Numbered from the stretch's first letter, positions 9,319 to 19,585 are shown. The stretch is DNA of 21,430 bases from CAIVSN01 sp036171455 (GCA_036171455.1 JAVHRB010000011.1:1-21430); one strand, 5' to 3'. Numbers and translations are program-made. Notes: generated by a model from the sequence alone, not told the origin.

Positions 9319-10281
9319 ATGTCAAATATTGACGATAAAAATATATCATTTGATCTATCTCTTGAAAAAGATACGACCGAACCTCATCCAGTGGAAAATA
9401 TTACGAATGGGATTTCGCAGTGAGTCGGTACGGCCATGAGGAATATATCGTTGACCGTTGGAGTGAATATGAAGGAAATTATTGTGAATAAGATTCGTAA
9501 TCTTCCACCGCTCCCCAAAACTATTATCGAAGTCAATAGAATCAAAAATTCTCGAGAACCAGACAATAAAGAATTACTCAAGATACTCAGCAATGACGCA
9601 CTGGTTACCGCAAGTATTATGAAAGTTGCGAATTCTGCCATGTACGGATTTCGAGGAAAGATCGAAAATTTGGATCGGGCACTCATAATGTTTGGATTCA
9701 ACATGGTGACAAATATCGCCATTAGTACTGCCATTGTAAGCTATCTCAAGCCAAATCTCTGACCCTATGGCGTCGATATGGAGACCTTTAATGGCACTTC
9801 GGCCCTCCAGAGCAAAATTATCGATAAATGGATTGATCCGAAAATCAGTAGCATTAAGAATGAGCTCCAATTCGCCGCATTTTTGCAAGAGGTGGGGATT
9901 ATTATTTTTTCCATCATCATACTTGAAAAAAACCTGATGAAAAATTTTCAGGACGCAGTGGAAGAATATCAGGATACTACTTTAGTAGAGGATATGCTTT
10001 TCGGACAATCTACTTCCGAAGTCAGTTCCATGATATTTTCTCATTGGAAATTCAACCAAAGAATGATTGATTATATCAAGAATGCCGACAAACCCGAAAA
10101 TGCTGCCGAAGTTTACAAAGTTGGTTCACAGGCCTTGAAAATTGCGAAAACTCTCGCTCCTATTGGACAAAAGGGGGCCACTCCGGAATCTATTGAAAAA
10201 GCGAAGGAGTTGGTAAAAATGTATGATTTCGATCTGGTTTCGTTTGAAAAATTGGTTGATTGGATCAACGATATCGAATAG
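9319..10281 (+). CDS. HDOD-domain signalling protein
   Basis: The gene encodes 320 residues from ATG 9319 to TAG, with TGA at residues 35 and 148 read as Gly. The first ~45 residues are polar and probably disordered. The HDOD fold begins with a KIRNLPPLPKTIIEV segment and continues through ILSNDALVTASIMKVANSAMYG and LDRALIMFGFNMVTNIAIS, which is the classic HDOD pattern of paired helices around residues 55-140. The remainder is helical and ends in VSFEKLVDWINDIE. HDOD proteins are degenerate relatives of HD phosphohydrolases; they lack the metal site and relay signals in motility, biofilm or stress pathways. No GGDEF, EAL or receiver domain is fused, so the input is unknown. The gene converges on the next one with only 8 nt between stops. 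Confidence 0.85.
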
Positions 10282-10289
10282 AAAAAACT

Positions 10290-12884
10290 CTAATAATTCC
10301 GGTTGGCATCTATATTCATCCATTCAGGAGTGAATATTTCCTGTTCCAAAATATTTTGTAGGTTTTCCTCGTTCAGGATATATTCTTTTAATACAGAAAT
10401 GTCTATGGTGTTATATTTTATACCGCGGTCTTGGAAATTTTCTGCAATATGATTGATGAGTTCAAGAATAATCTCAAAGATTTTTTCAATATTCTTGTTT
10501 TCCAATTCATTCATAATAATTTTCAGAGTTCCGATGATTTTTGTGTTGAAATTCCAAAAAACAATGCTGTTTTTGAAATTCGAAATAATGAAATTCCGAA
10601 TAAAATATTCGAGTCGAAAAAACGTTGAACGGTATGCCTCTTTTAGAGAAACGAGCTTGAAATTCGGATTGAGGTGTTTCTCCCAGAATTCATCGGGGTA
10701 TTCTACATTTTTTGTGATGATGACCGAACAGAAATAATTTTTTTCCGCATCATATATGAGTTTGAAATCTCCTCCGATAATGTCGAGTGCCACATCATGG
10801 AGTTCTTTGAGACGAGGGATGGAAGTATAAGATTGGTGAATTCCATTATCGATAAAAATACTCCCGGATTTTGCGGAATTGTAGAAATAATCGGAAATGA
10901 TTTTCATATATTCTCGCCCGTTCACATGCGAAGTCGCTCGGATGGAATACTGGAAATCGATTTGAGAAATAACTTCGTCGGGAATACTCAGATCGTTGAA
11001 TTTGGAAATATATATTTTTTGGAAAAAACCGGAAAACAATGAGTAGATATTTTCTGTCACGAACGATTTCAATTCGTTGAGTTCTCGGAGATATACATCG
11101 AAATTTGCCCGTATTTTTGGGCTGAGAGCATAATCGTTTTCACTTTCGAACATGAGTGTTTTTTTGTTCGTCATGGAGGAATTATGTATAGTATCGTCCC
11201 GATTGAATTGGCAAATTGAAATGGATTTTTTTATTCTTTCAATAGCGGTTCCTTCCTGACATTTTTTGAATTCAGTTACCACTTTTTCTACGAACAAAAT
11301 CACGAGTTCCTCGGGGATGGTTTCGATATATTTGGTGTTTTTTATGGCAGAAAAGAGGTCGAAATAAATATAATCTCCGGTTCCGTAATAGATAATATCC
11401 TGATGTTTGAGGCTATTATAGAGTTGTTTGAGTGTCGTTCCGTCGCCAGCCCCAAGATCTCGTACAATATAGTTCCCAGGAGGCTGCATTTTTTTATGTT
11501 CCCGTATGACTTCCACAAGCGATTGAATTCAGAGTATTCCAGATACTTCCTCGATACTTCGGTTCACTTTCCAGTCGAGTCGGTCGAGCAGGTGGAGGCG
11601 TTTTTCCTGATCGATAGCATCAATCCATTTTGTAACCATTTCTGTATGTTCCAAATGTGCATTCTCTTCCATGATAAAATTGACCCGATTTGATACGGTT
11701 TTAATCAATCGGGTGATTGCTTCATTGTAGGAGACGGTGGAAATTGATTGTTTTTCGCCGATTATCTGTTCGTAATAGGTATTGATATCTTTGATATAGG
11801 CCAAAATAGCATAGACATAGAATGCTTCTCCGATTTCTCGTTTGATATGGTTTCATGTGTCGAAATTAGCAATGAATTTCTTTTGTTCAGATTCGATATT
11901 ACTCAGGGCTGGTGCAATAGTTTCGATATCCCGAATCGTCGTTTTAAAGTCAGCTTCCGGATGTCATTGGAAACAGTAGGCACGGCCGTTTTTTGTACCC
12001 CATCCGATAATTCCCCCGGTCGCTTTGTCGGTGATAAGTGGCACGACTCCAAGATTCCACTCAGTTTTTAACAGGTCGAAACTCACATAGCCACTACGAG
12101 TGAAAATGCTCGAAAATTTCGTATTTTTCGATCCATTAGATAGTCAGAAAAGTACTTTTTTATAAATTGGGCTATTGTATTCCAATTCTTGAATTTCGCA
12201 GTTTGAAGGCGTGAATTGCGAGGGTCATTTGAGGGTAGCGATGATACCCGCGGAATTCTTGTTGGCAATTCCGATGATATTCGCGAGATACTGTTGCCCG
12301 AAACAAATACCGATAATTCTTTTGTTCAGGTATCTTTGGGAATATTCATCCGTGGTTTCCCGTATCATTTTCGCAAGCGACGAGCGATAGTGAGAATCAT
12401 GCATGGAATACGTATCGGATAGGCTTCCACCTAAAATGAATAGACTGTGATTCACTGCAAGTTGGTCTTCCAGATATGAATCATCTGCTTCTGATTCATA
12501 ATCAATATCCACGACTTTTACAAATTTTTCATAATTTTCCAACCCTAATATATTTTTGAGCAGCAAAAGGAGTTTTCCATTGGTAAAACAACTATCCGCT
12601 ACCACGACAATGTGTTCCGAATCTCCGGTATATTCCTCGAGTTTTTCCAATTCTGCAATGAGTTCCAGTTTGGCTTTTTCTGTGGCTTCCTGAGGAATAA
12701 TCCCCATATTATCGTACAGCTCGTCTTTGGATAATCCCTGCACGTCTTCGAAAAGCACATCCTGAACGTGACGTTGAATTTCATCTTTCAATGCGGGATT
12801 CAATCAGAGTAACTGCTGGTAGTGCAAATCGTTGATTGGATTTTCCCGTATCGGCTTCTTTCAGATATAAATTTTATTTCACAT
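10290..12884 (-). CDS. Fusion of class I glutamine amidotransferase and SAM-dependent methyltransferase
   Basis: One 864-residue frame from ATG 12884 to TAG 10290-10292, with eight TGA codons read as Gly, two of them in the first eight codons. After a ~100-residue N-terminal region, residues ~100-340 form a class I glutamine amidotransferase: the nucleophile is C194 in GICFGQQ and the His-Glu pair is H308/E310 in QGHPEAD, with the Gly before H308 encoded by TGA. A helical linker follows. Residues ~455-650 carry a Rossmann methyltransferase with SAM motif I VRDLGAGDGTT (474-484). The last ~200 residues are helical and unassigned. The amidotransferase would supply ammonia from glutamine; the methyltransferase would transfer a methyl group. 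The acceptor is unknown, and I know of no standard enzyme with this layout. No neighbour clarifies the pathway. Confidence 0.8.
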
Positions 12885-12904
12885 GGCTTTTTGAAATATT
12901 TCTC

Positions 12905-12934
12905 ATACTAGGGAACCTCGGCAAATACTGTCAA
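12905..12934 (-). promoter_or_regulatory. Sigma-70-type promoter for the amidotransferase-methyltransferase gene
   Basis: On the minus strand, TTGACA (12934-12929), an 18-bp spacer and TAGTAT (12910-12905) predict a start near 12898, about 14 nt before the ATG at 12884. This match supports that ATG as the start. Confidence 0.5.
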
Positions 12935-13061
12935 ACCGTTCTTTCTTTAATTTTTTTTGACTCACAATTCGATGAAATACCAGTGTTCCCTATGTATATT
13001 TTTTATACTGTAATGAAATTTGGAAAATGGTACAGTAATTAATTGATTTTTTCTTTTTTTG

Positions 13062-13081
13062 GCATGAATAATATTTCATGC
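13062..13081. repeat. Short inverted repeat in the AT-rich gap after the copper ATPase gene
   Basis: GCATGAA and TTCATGC are separated by 6 nt. No T-run follows on the minus strand, so it is not a clear terminator for the copper operon. Apart from the promoter at 12905-12934, the 266-nt gap from 12885 to 13150 holds nothing else I can support. Confidence 0.3.
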
Positions 13082-13150
13082 TCCACGAAAATAATGAATA
13101 ACCTATATGTTCAGCTATTTATTTCAAGCTTCCCGTTCCACGTATTTTCT

Positions 13151-16100
13151 CTACCTTTTTCCGACGTTCTGTGCGAATGATTTTGGGACAAAGTGCATCA
13201 TATCGAGCATGGTAAAAGTCTTTTTTGGTAGTCCCATGACGATGAGATTGCTGCCGTCCTCATCCATGAGTTTGTCATGAATCTGTGTAATTTCCTTGGT
13301 GTCAAGCATTTCTTCGGCATCATCGTATCCGATATAGACCGGTAGGTATTTTACGTCGTCGATGGTAAACTCCGTTTTTTTCGGATTGATTATGGAACGA
13401 AATTGCTGTGGAATGTTCGATTCATTATACAAGTAATAGAAACTCAATTCTCCAAGGGGTGATTCCGTAATGAGAAGATCTTCCCCGAGCTTCATGGTGG
13501 CGAGAGTTTCCATGCTGACGATGTGCATGTCGTCGAGATAGGTATTGGTCGGTTCCAAAATCCCAGTTATTCGGACTTTCGGCACTCCGAAAAAGTCGGT
13601 GAGCTCGGCTCCGACCCCAGGGATGAGCCCTTCTTGTATCATCATGGAAGCCTCATTATATCCGAGTACTAATCCTCCGTCGCTGAAATCTGCGGTTCCG
13701 CTGCGAAATTTTATTCCGTTTGGAAGCGTCGCGGAACTGGTCATCATTTTTGGGAAGCCGGCACCGTCGAATCCGATTTTTTTCGGAGTCTGTGCGAGGA
13801 AGTCGTTGATATCTCCGACGAGTGCTGGATTGCTGGCAGTATATGCGGTTCTTACGCTGATAGTGCCTGAGAATTGGGAGAATTCCCAGAATAGGAATAC
13901 GAAGAATACCGTCATGATAGCCGGAGCAATTTTTGAGAGAATATTCATCTTTTTCGGATGAAAATTCTTTAACAGGAGCGAATTCGTCACGACCGATACG
14001 GAGGAAAGCGCCATCGCGAGACCGGCGAGTTCCGGTTTGAGCGTGAGTCCGACCGATGCGAGCACGCCTGCGGCAACGGGGATTCCCATGACGTTGTAGA
14101 AGAGGGCGAAGAACATATTCTGTTTGATTTTCCCAACGGTTTCACGGCTTAATTTGATGGCAGTGAGTACGTCGTTCAAATCGTTTCGCATGATAATCAT
14201 CTGTCCGGATTCCATTGCAACGTCAGCTCCGCTGCCCATAGCGATACCGAGGTCGGCTTGGACGAGGGCAGGGGAGTCGTTGATACCGTCGCCAACCATG
14301 GCAACAACAAGACCTTCTTGTTGGAGTTTTTTTACTTCGAGGGCTTTGTTTTCCGGGAGTACTTCCGCGAGAATGTTTTCTATTCCGAGCTGTTTCCCGA
14401 TGGCCTGCGCCGTTCGGGTATTATCACCGGTAATCATGTAGACCTTGATTCCGAGTTTCTTGAGCCGCTCGATCGCGTCTTGAGAAGTGGATTTGACGGT
14501 GTCGGCTACCGCAACGAGCCCAATGAGGCCTGTAGCATCGGCCAAGAGCATAACCGTTTTTCCTTCGCTTTCTAGGTTTTCGATGTGGGAAAGAACATTG
14601 ATATCGATACCGTTTTCGGTCATGAGCTTTCTCGTTCCGAAGAAGTAGGATTTTCCAGCGATTTTGCCCGTCACACCTTTGCCTGGAACTGCTGTAAAAT
14701 GCTCCACGAGGTATTTTTTTACACTGTTTTCCTCACCATATCTGACGATAGCTTCTGCGAGTGGGTGTTCGGATTTGTTTTCGAGCGACATAACAATCGC
14801 GAGGATTTCGGATTCTGATTGTTTTTTGAGACTGATGATGTCCGTGACTTTCGGTTTCCCTTCGGTGAGGGTTCCGGTCTTGTCGAATACGATGGCGTTC
14901 ATTTTGCAGGCGATTTCGAGCGGTTCCCCTCACTTTATGAGAATACCGTTCTGAGCGCCAATACCCGTACCTACCATAATAGCCGTTGGGGTGGCCAAAC
15001 CGAGCGCACAGGGGCAGGCAATGACGATGACGGCGGCGAAATACAGGAGGGCGTTTGCAAATGATGCACCGAGCAAAAAGTACCAGACGCAGAACGTCAG
15101 GATAGCAATGCCGATAACTGTTGGTACGAAGTATGCGGAAATTGTGTCGGCCACGCCTTGGATTGGAGCTTTGGAACCTTGAGCTTCCTCTATGAGCCGG
15201 ATGATTCCGGCGAGGGCGGTTTCTTCCCCGAGTTTCGTCGCTCGAAATTCAAAACTTCCGACTTTGTTCATAGTTCCAGCGAAGACTTTGGATCCTATCT
15301 GTTTGTCCACGGGCATACTTTCTCCCGTGAGCATGGATTCGTCGATACTGGAATACCCCTCGGTAATTTCTCCGTCGACGGGGATTTTCTCTCCGGGGCG
15401 GACAATGATAGTATCTCCGAAAACTACCGATTCGATAGCGATGTCGGATATAGTATTGCCACGCCGTACTCGTGCCGTTTTCGGCGCAAGCCCCATGAGT
15501 TTTTCGATGGCTTCGGAGGTTTCCCCCTTCGCTTTCGCCTCGAAATATTTCCCAAGCGTGACGAACGTTACCAGGAATGCCGCCACCTCGAAATAGATGT
15601 TCGGGATTTTCATGCCGTTGAGACCTAACAAAGTTCCGGTTTCTCCGAAATAGACGAAATACGAATACAAACTATAGAGATAAGCGACGAGCGTTCCGAT
15701 CGCGATAAGCGAAAACATGTTGAATGTTTTCATCTTGAGCGCCGACCAGGCTCCGGAGAAGTAGTCGCGGCCGATAATGAAAAGTACTGGAGTCGCGAGA
15801 AAAAACGAAATCAGGGCTGAATACGGCATGACGAGCTTTTCATAGGGAAGCCGCGGCACGAAATCGTAGACCATGAACGCGACCATCGGGAGCGACAGCA
15901 AACCGCCGGCGAGGAATTTGTAAAACCAGGTTTTCAAATCCTTTTTCCGTTTGTCGGTTTCTGAAAATTTTCCGTTGCCTTGGGCTTTTGCAACATACCC
16001 AGCATTCAATACGGCCTTTTCCAAATCCGCGATTTTCACGCTTTTCGGATCGAATTTAATCCGGGCTTTTTCGGAGGAAAAATTAACGTTGGCTTCTTCG

Positions 16101-16492
16101 ACGCCGCTGACTTTTCGGAGGGATTTCTCGATGAGGGAACTGCAGCTGGTGCAGTGCATGCCTTCGATATCGAGGATGGCGACGGAAGTCGCGGATTCGG
16201 TCGGAGTCAATGGTTCCGGCTGTTTCAGAGATTCCGTTTGTCCCTCTGAGTTTTTCGAAATTACTTCGGGTTTCGTTTCGGCAGTGATGATTGCTTCGTA
16301 TCCGGCATCTTCGCGAATGGCCGCTGCGATGGTTTCCCCGGAGGCAGAAACGTCCGTTTCGAGATACAGCTCTCGTTTTTCGAGGTCGAATTTTTTCGAT
16401 TGGATTTCCGGAATGCCTTTGAGGGTCATTCCAATAAGCTTGACGCACGATTCGCAGTGAATCGTCGGAAGGCTGATAGTGATTTGTTTCAT
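13151..16492 (-). CDS. copA: P1B-type copper-exporting ATPase with two HMA domains and an extra C-terminal domain
   Basis: The gene encodes 1113 residues from ATG 16492 to TAG; the only TGA is residue 521. Two N-terminal metal-binding domains carry CESC (C13/C16) and GMHCTSC (C114/C117). The ATPase core has LTGES in the actuator, CPC (C493-P-C495) in the membrane, DKTGT with the phosphorylated D537, an SEHPL motif, and GDGINDSPAL at ~734-743. The SVSVVTNS segment near 832-838 fits the Cu(I) class. Usual CopA proteins end near here. This one adds another hydrophobic segment (~853-875) and about 238 residues, which by topology should lie outside the membrane. That domain (LVLGYNEASMM, GVGAELTDFFG, ITGILEPTNTYLDDMHIV) is unassigned, with a faint look of the FtsX/MacB extracytoplasmic domain. 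It exports Cu(I) from the cytoplasm and is the last gene of the copper operon. Confidence 0.93.
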
Positions 16493-16567
16493 GATGTTTT
16501 GGAATTAATGAGGGGGGTGTTTTTTTCTGCGCTTTGCTTTGTTTTTCACTACTCGCTGTCTCGGGAT

Positions 16568-16630
16568 AATGTACATTCGGTTTCCTCGGTCCAGACCGCG
16601 CCGGACAAGCTCGGAAACCGAATGTACATT
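16568..16630. repeat. 63-bp element with perfect 18-bp inverted arms between copper chaperone and copA
   Basis: Arms at 16568-16585 and 16613-16630 (AATGTACATTCGGTTTCC and its exact complement) flank a GC-rich 27-nt loop that contains a further GTCC/GGAC stem. Each arm begins or ends with the self-complementary decamer AATGTACATT. No T-run follows on the minus strand, so it is not a simple terminator. It lies in a 178-nt gap inside the copper operon and may be an mRNA stabilising hairpin, an operator pair or a small inserted repeat. Confidence 0.85.
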
Positions 16631-16670
16631 TCCCGGACACGCTCGTTGGAAGTTTTTCGATCAGAAATTA

Positions 16671-16895
16671 CTACCGTATTTTTACTGTCGTGAAACCGGT
16701 CTCCGTCTCGATATGCGCCATAATTTCCGAATCGGAAACTCTGGTATTGTCATAATCGCACCGGATGGTTTTTCCAATGAGGTCGACGGTTATATTTTCT
16801 GTAGCTGGGAAATCTTCAAATGCCATGAGAATGAGCTTTTTGCAGGCATCGCAGTGGATTTTTGGAGCGGAAAGCTCAAGAGAAATTTTTGACAT
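16671..16895 (-). CDS. Small heavy-metal-associated (HMA) copper chaperone, CopZ-like
   Basis: The gene encodes 74 residues from ATG 16895 to TAG and is one complete HMA ferredoxin-like domain. The metal motif HCDAC lies near residues 13-17 in the first loop and is followed by KKLILMAFEDFP. The usual GMxCxxC is changed to PKIHCDAC, as in the first HMA domain of the ATPase (PTIHCESC), so the two domains may share an origin. Such proteins carry Cu(I) to the ATPase. There is no TGA codon. It starts 31 nt after the stop of the membrane-cupredoxin gene. The longer frame from an upstream start (16967) was rejected because it would overlap that gene and add no domain. Confidence 0.8.
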   Translation of the reverse strand: MSKISLELSAPKIHCDACKKLILMAFEDFPATENITVDLIGKTIRCDYDNTRVSDSEIMAHIETETGFTTVKIR

Positions 16896-16926
16896 AAAAG
16901 AAAATTGATGGGGTTGAAAGGAAAAA

Positions 16927-18726
16927 TTATTCCACGGTGATATATCCATGAGGTACTCCCATGGCACAAGTTATAGGGAATTTCCCCGTTTCGGTCGGCT
17001 TGATATGGAACGTGATTTTGTTCCCGGCTTCGAGGTAGTACATCTGGTCGTCCAATTTTGGAATATGAATCGTACTCATACATCCGGAAATCGTATCTTT
17101 TACGTCGATGATGATATCGTAACTTTTCCCAGCTTTCACGTTCACGTTCTGCGAAAGTCACGCGGATGTGTAGGTGAGGAGAATGGTCTCAACTCCATCG
17201 GAATTGCCATTTGAGGGAGTCAGCGAGTTTGCGCTTGTAGTCGGTGTTTTTGTGTTGCCTCCCATCATGCTGCAAACTCCGCCGGAACTTCCACCGCAAC
17301 CTCCACCACCGCAGCTCGCGGGAGTCGTTGGTTGAGAATTTGCTGAAGAAGTAGCTGGGATACTCGCTATACTTGTTGCATTGCTCGTTGCAGAACTCAC
17401 TGCGGCGGTATTCACGATGAATTTCCCACGGTACATTCCCATGGAACAGGAAAACGGAACTTCTCCGCTTTTCGGCGCGACGAATTCGATGACGTTTTCT
17501 CATTCCACGAGCGATTTGGAAATTCCGAGTTGCGGTACAATAATCTGAGTCGAACAAGTATATTGGTTTTTCCCGGTGATAATCCAGCGGATTTTCTTGC
17601 CGGCGTCAATGGAAATTTTACTAGGCGTGTATCCGTCACCATCCTGTACCATTCGCACTTCTTGGACTTCCAAATTGGCAGAGTCGGACGCCGGGGATAC
17701 TATTGCTGGAGCAGTCGTACCGAGCGACAGGAGCGTATAACCGTTACTGAAATTAAATATTCCGAGCAACAGTACGATGACTCCGGTAAAGGTGAAGAAT
17801 TTTTTGAGCAAGTCGCCGCGGAGTACCGCGGATACGAATCCGATAGAGAGAAGTCCCGGAACAGTTCCGAGGGCGAACAACGCCATTGCCAGGGCTCCCA
17901 TCATGAAATTCCCGGTACTTACGGCATATGCTTGCATCGCAAGCGTGAATCCGCAGGGTAAAAAGAACGTTGCGGCTCCCGTAATCATAGTCGGTATTTT
18001 CCCGCTGTCCTCGCCGTCGATATTCTTTCCGAGGAATTTTGGCAATTTCAAGGAGAAACTTCCGAGTCTTGGAGAGAGATTTGTGAGATTGAGTCCGAGC
18101 AGTACCATGATGATACCAACCACCAAAGTGGTGAATCCCAAAAATAGGTTCGAGAAATGTATCACCGATCCAAATAGTCCAAGGATTCCGCCCAAAAGCC
18201 CGAATCCGAGAATCCGTCCGAGGTGGAAATACAGGTGAGGAGCGAAGCGCGAGAAAGCGCTGGATTCGGAGTGTTCCTGGTTCCATTTGGCACTGATACC
18301 CAGAATGAGTCCTCCTATCAGGGCCATACAACTGGAAACTCCGGCCGTCAATCCGATAAGGAAAGAAATCCCAAGTGATGGAGAATTCATATCACTTATG
18401 TTTCAAAAGGAGAATCCGCTCATTTGCGCAATGAAATATAGTACGAAAACGATACATCCCGCCATCATGATATTGAGATAGTCTTCCGATTTCGTCGTAA
18501 TCCAAGGGAGTTTTTTCGCTTCTCCAATAGAATATCCATTTTTCGTTATGATCGACTCGATTGTATCCATGTCCGGAGCTGTGGTATGATATTCGATTTC
18601 CACTTTCCCGGCTTTTTCGTCCGCTTCGACGCGGGTCACGTGCTTGATTTTTCCGATGGATTTCTCTAGGAGGACTTCGCAGGATGCGCAGTGCATGCCG
18701 GATACGGGAATGGTAATTTTTTTCAT
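16927..18726 (-). CDS. HMA - SafE/TauE-type membrane - double cupredoxin fusion protein (copper handling)
   Basis: The gene encodes 599 residues from ATG 18726 to TAA; Gly-TGA at 108, 409 and 523. Residues 1-70 are an HMA domain with GMHCASC (C13/C16). A membrane helix follows near 90-110, then a SafE/TauE-like bundle (~113-335) with GLTAGVSSC and LPCGFTLAMQAYAVSTG, motifs that can bind metal or thiol in this family. Residues ~340-440 form a cupredoxin-like domain ending in VPFSCSMGMYRGKFIV. A Ser/Thr linker with a Gly/Cys cluster (CGGGGCGGSSGGVCSMMGG, 19 residues) joins a second cupredoxin-like domain (~525-599) ending ITCAMGVPHGYITV. Each keeps a Cys-x-Met-Gly-like copper loop. The likely role is moving Cu across the membrane to external cupredoxins, or binding it there. 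Single-domain versions of these parts are common; this full set on one chain is unusual. Confidence 0.88.
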
Positions 18727-18781
18727 ATGGTATTTAAAAGGTAATGGATGTAGCACAAAAAATCCTTCAAGTTTTCAAGAA

Positions 18782-18800
18782 ATTTTCCCAATGGGAAAAT
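18782..18800. repeat. Intercistronic hairpin in the copper operon
   Basis: ATTTTCCC and GGGAAAAT are separated by AAT, giving an 8-bp stem in the 102-nt gap between the exported protein gene and the membrane-cupredoxin gene. A T6 run on the minus strand follows about 20 nt later. It could trim or slow transcription between the two genes, but it is not a textbook terminator. Confidence 0.45.
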
Positions 18801-18828
18801 CCCGCGAATACGAAGGATGAAAATTACG

Positions 18829-19236
18829 TTAATCGAGTCGTTTTACGATACCGACGAGATTGGAATAGATTTGGGGATTTGGGGGTGGAGCTGTGGAATA
18901 ATACCTGGAATGTTGCGCGAATATAGTATATTTCGCATCCGTAAACAAAGGGAATCGGATCTGATGGAACAACGGCACCGATACTTCCGAAGTCCGGTTT
19001 TCCCATATGCCGATTTTTGCATGGGTGAGTTCCGGATTGCAGCAATCCATGGCTTGGGAAGATACTGGAGTATGATGATCGCAAACGGTATCCATCGAAT
19101 CTGAATCCGCCATGGCCATTCCCACGGCAATCATTGCGGACGAGTGATCCATTTCCATCGTTGAAAGGGCAAAAACGCTTCCGGTCGCTGGGGCGAGGAA
19201 GGTAATGGCAAGCAGAGCGATGAGAAATCGTTTCAT
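18829..19236 (-). CDS. Exported Met/His/Cys-rich small protein of the copper operon
   Basis: The gene encodes 135 residues from ATG 19236 to TAA. The first ~25 residues form a signal peptide: MKRF, a hydrophobic stretch, then a VFA cleavage site. The mature N-terminal half holds many potential copper ligands: MEMDH, several Met, CDHH, and a MDCCNP cluster. The rest has no known domain and several Pro and Tyr residues. No TGA is used. It begins 6 nt after csoR, so it belongs to the same transcript. By context it probably binds or buffers copper outside the cytoplasm. I do not recognise a named family; Met/His-rich copper proteins are diverse and too short for reliable assignment by eye. Confidence 0.75.
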   Translation of the reverse strand: MKRFLIALLAITFLAPATGSVFALSTMEMDHSSAMIAVGMAMADSDSMDTVCDHHTPVSSQAMDCCNPELTHAKIGIWENRTSEVSVPLFHQIRFPLFTDAKYTIFAQHSRYYSTAPPPNPQIYSNLVGIVKRLD

Positions 19237-19242
19237 AAATGT

Positions 19243-19521
19243 TTAATTCCTTTGGGTAACGTTCCAAATACGCAAGATTTCGTCGGAGAAATCCGAGATT
19301 TCCTGAGCGTTTCCGGAACCGAGTTTGCTGACTCAGCAGGTTTGGAGATGACTTTCCAATAGAACCATATTCGCGTTACGCAAGAGTCCTATGGTAGCAT
19401 TAATTTGCTGTGCAATATCGGCGCAGTACGATTTTTCTATGAGCATCTTCTCGATTTTATCGAGCATTCATCGTGATTTTTTGATACCCATGAGAATCTT
19501 TTGACGTTTTTCTGAAACCAT
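19243..19521 (-). CDS. csoR: CsoR-family copper-sensing repressor
   Basis: The gene encodes 92 residues from ATG 19521 to TAA; two TGA codons (residues 18 and 63) hide it under the standard code. The all-helical CsoR/RcnR fold is recognisable from the segment YCADIAQQINATIGLLRNAN. The three Cu(I) ligands are C33, H58 and C62, with spacings of 25 and 4 residues, exactly as in Mycobacterium tuberculosis CsoR (C36, H61, C65). This metal set points to Cu(I) and not to nickel (RcnR) or sulfide (CstR) sensing. It is the first gene of the copper operon and carries a matching operator just upstream, so it is probably autoregulated: the apo-protein binds DNA and Cu(I) releases it. Confidence 0.92.
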
Positions 19522-19540
19522 ATGTCAGTTGTTATACCAG

Positions 19541-19557
19541 TACCTGGGGTGGAGGTA
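19541..19557. promoter_or_regulatory. CsoR-type operator of the copper operon
   Basis: TACCTGGGGTGGAGGTA has inverted ends TACCT/AGGTA around a G-tract, as in known CsoR sites. It touches the last base of the -10 element and covers the predicted start site, a position suited to repression by CsoR. Confidence 0.7.
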
Positions 19558-19585
19558 GTATATGAGATGTAGTTATTAATGTCAA
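19557..19585 (-). promoter_or_regulatory. Near-consensus sigma-70 promoter of the copper operon
   Basis: On the minus strand, TTGACA (19585-19580), a 17-bp spacer and TATACT (19562-19557). The predicted start, near 19550, gives a leader of about 29 nt. The -35 box is made by the last codons of the upstream small gene. Confidence 0.75.

Noticed and set aside
15158..15628. Plus-strand open frames opposite the copper ATPase
   Set aside because: The minus strand carries all P-type ATPase motifs; the plus frames are shadows.
16568..16630. Intrinsic terminator between the chaperone gene and copA
   Set aside because: The stem is strong, but no T-run follows on the minus strand.
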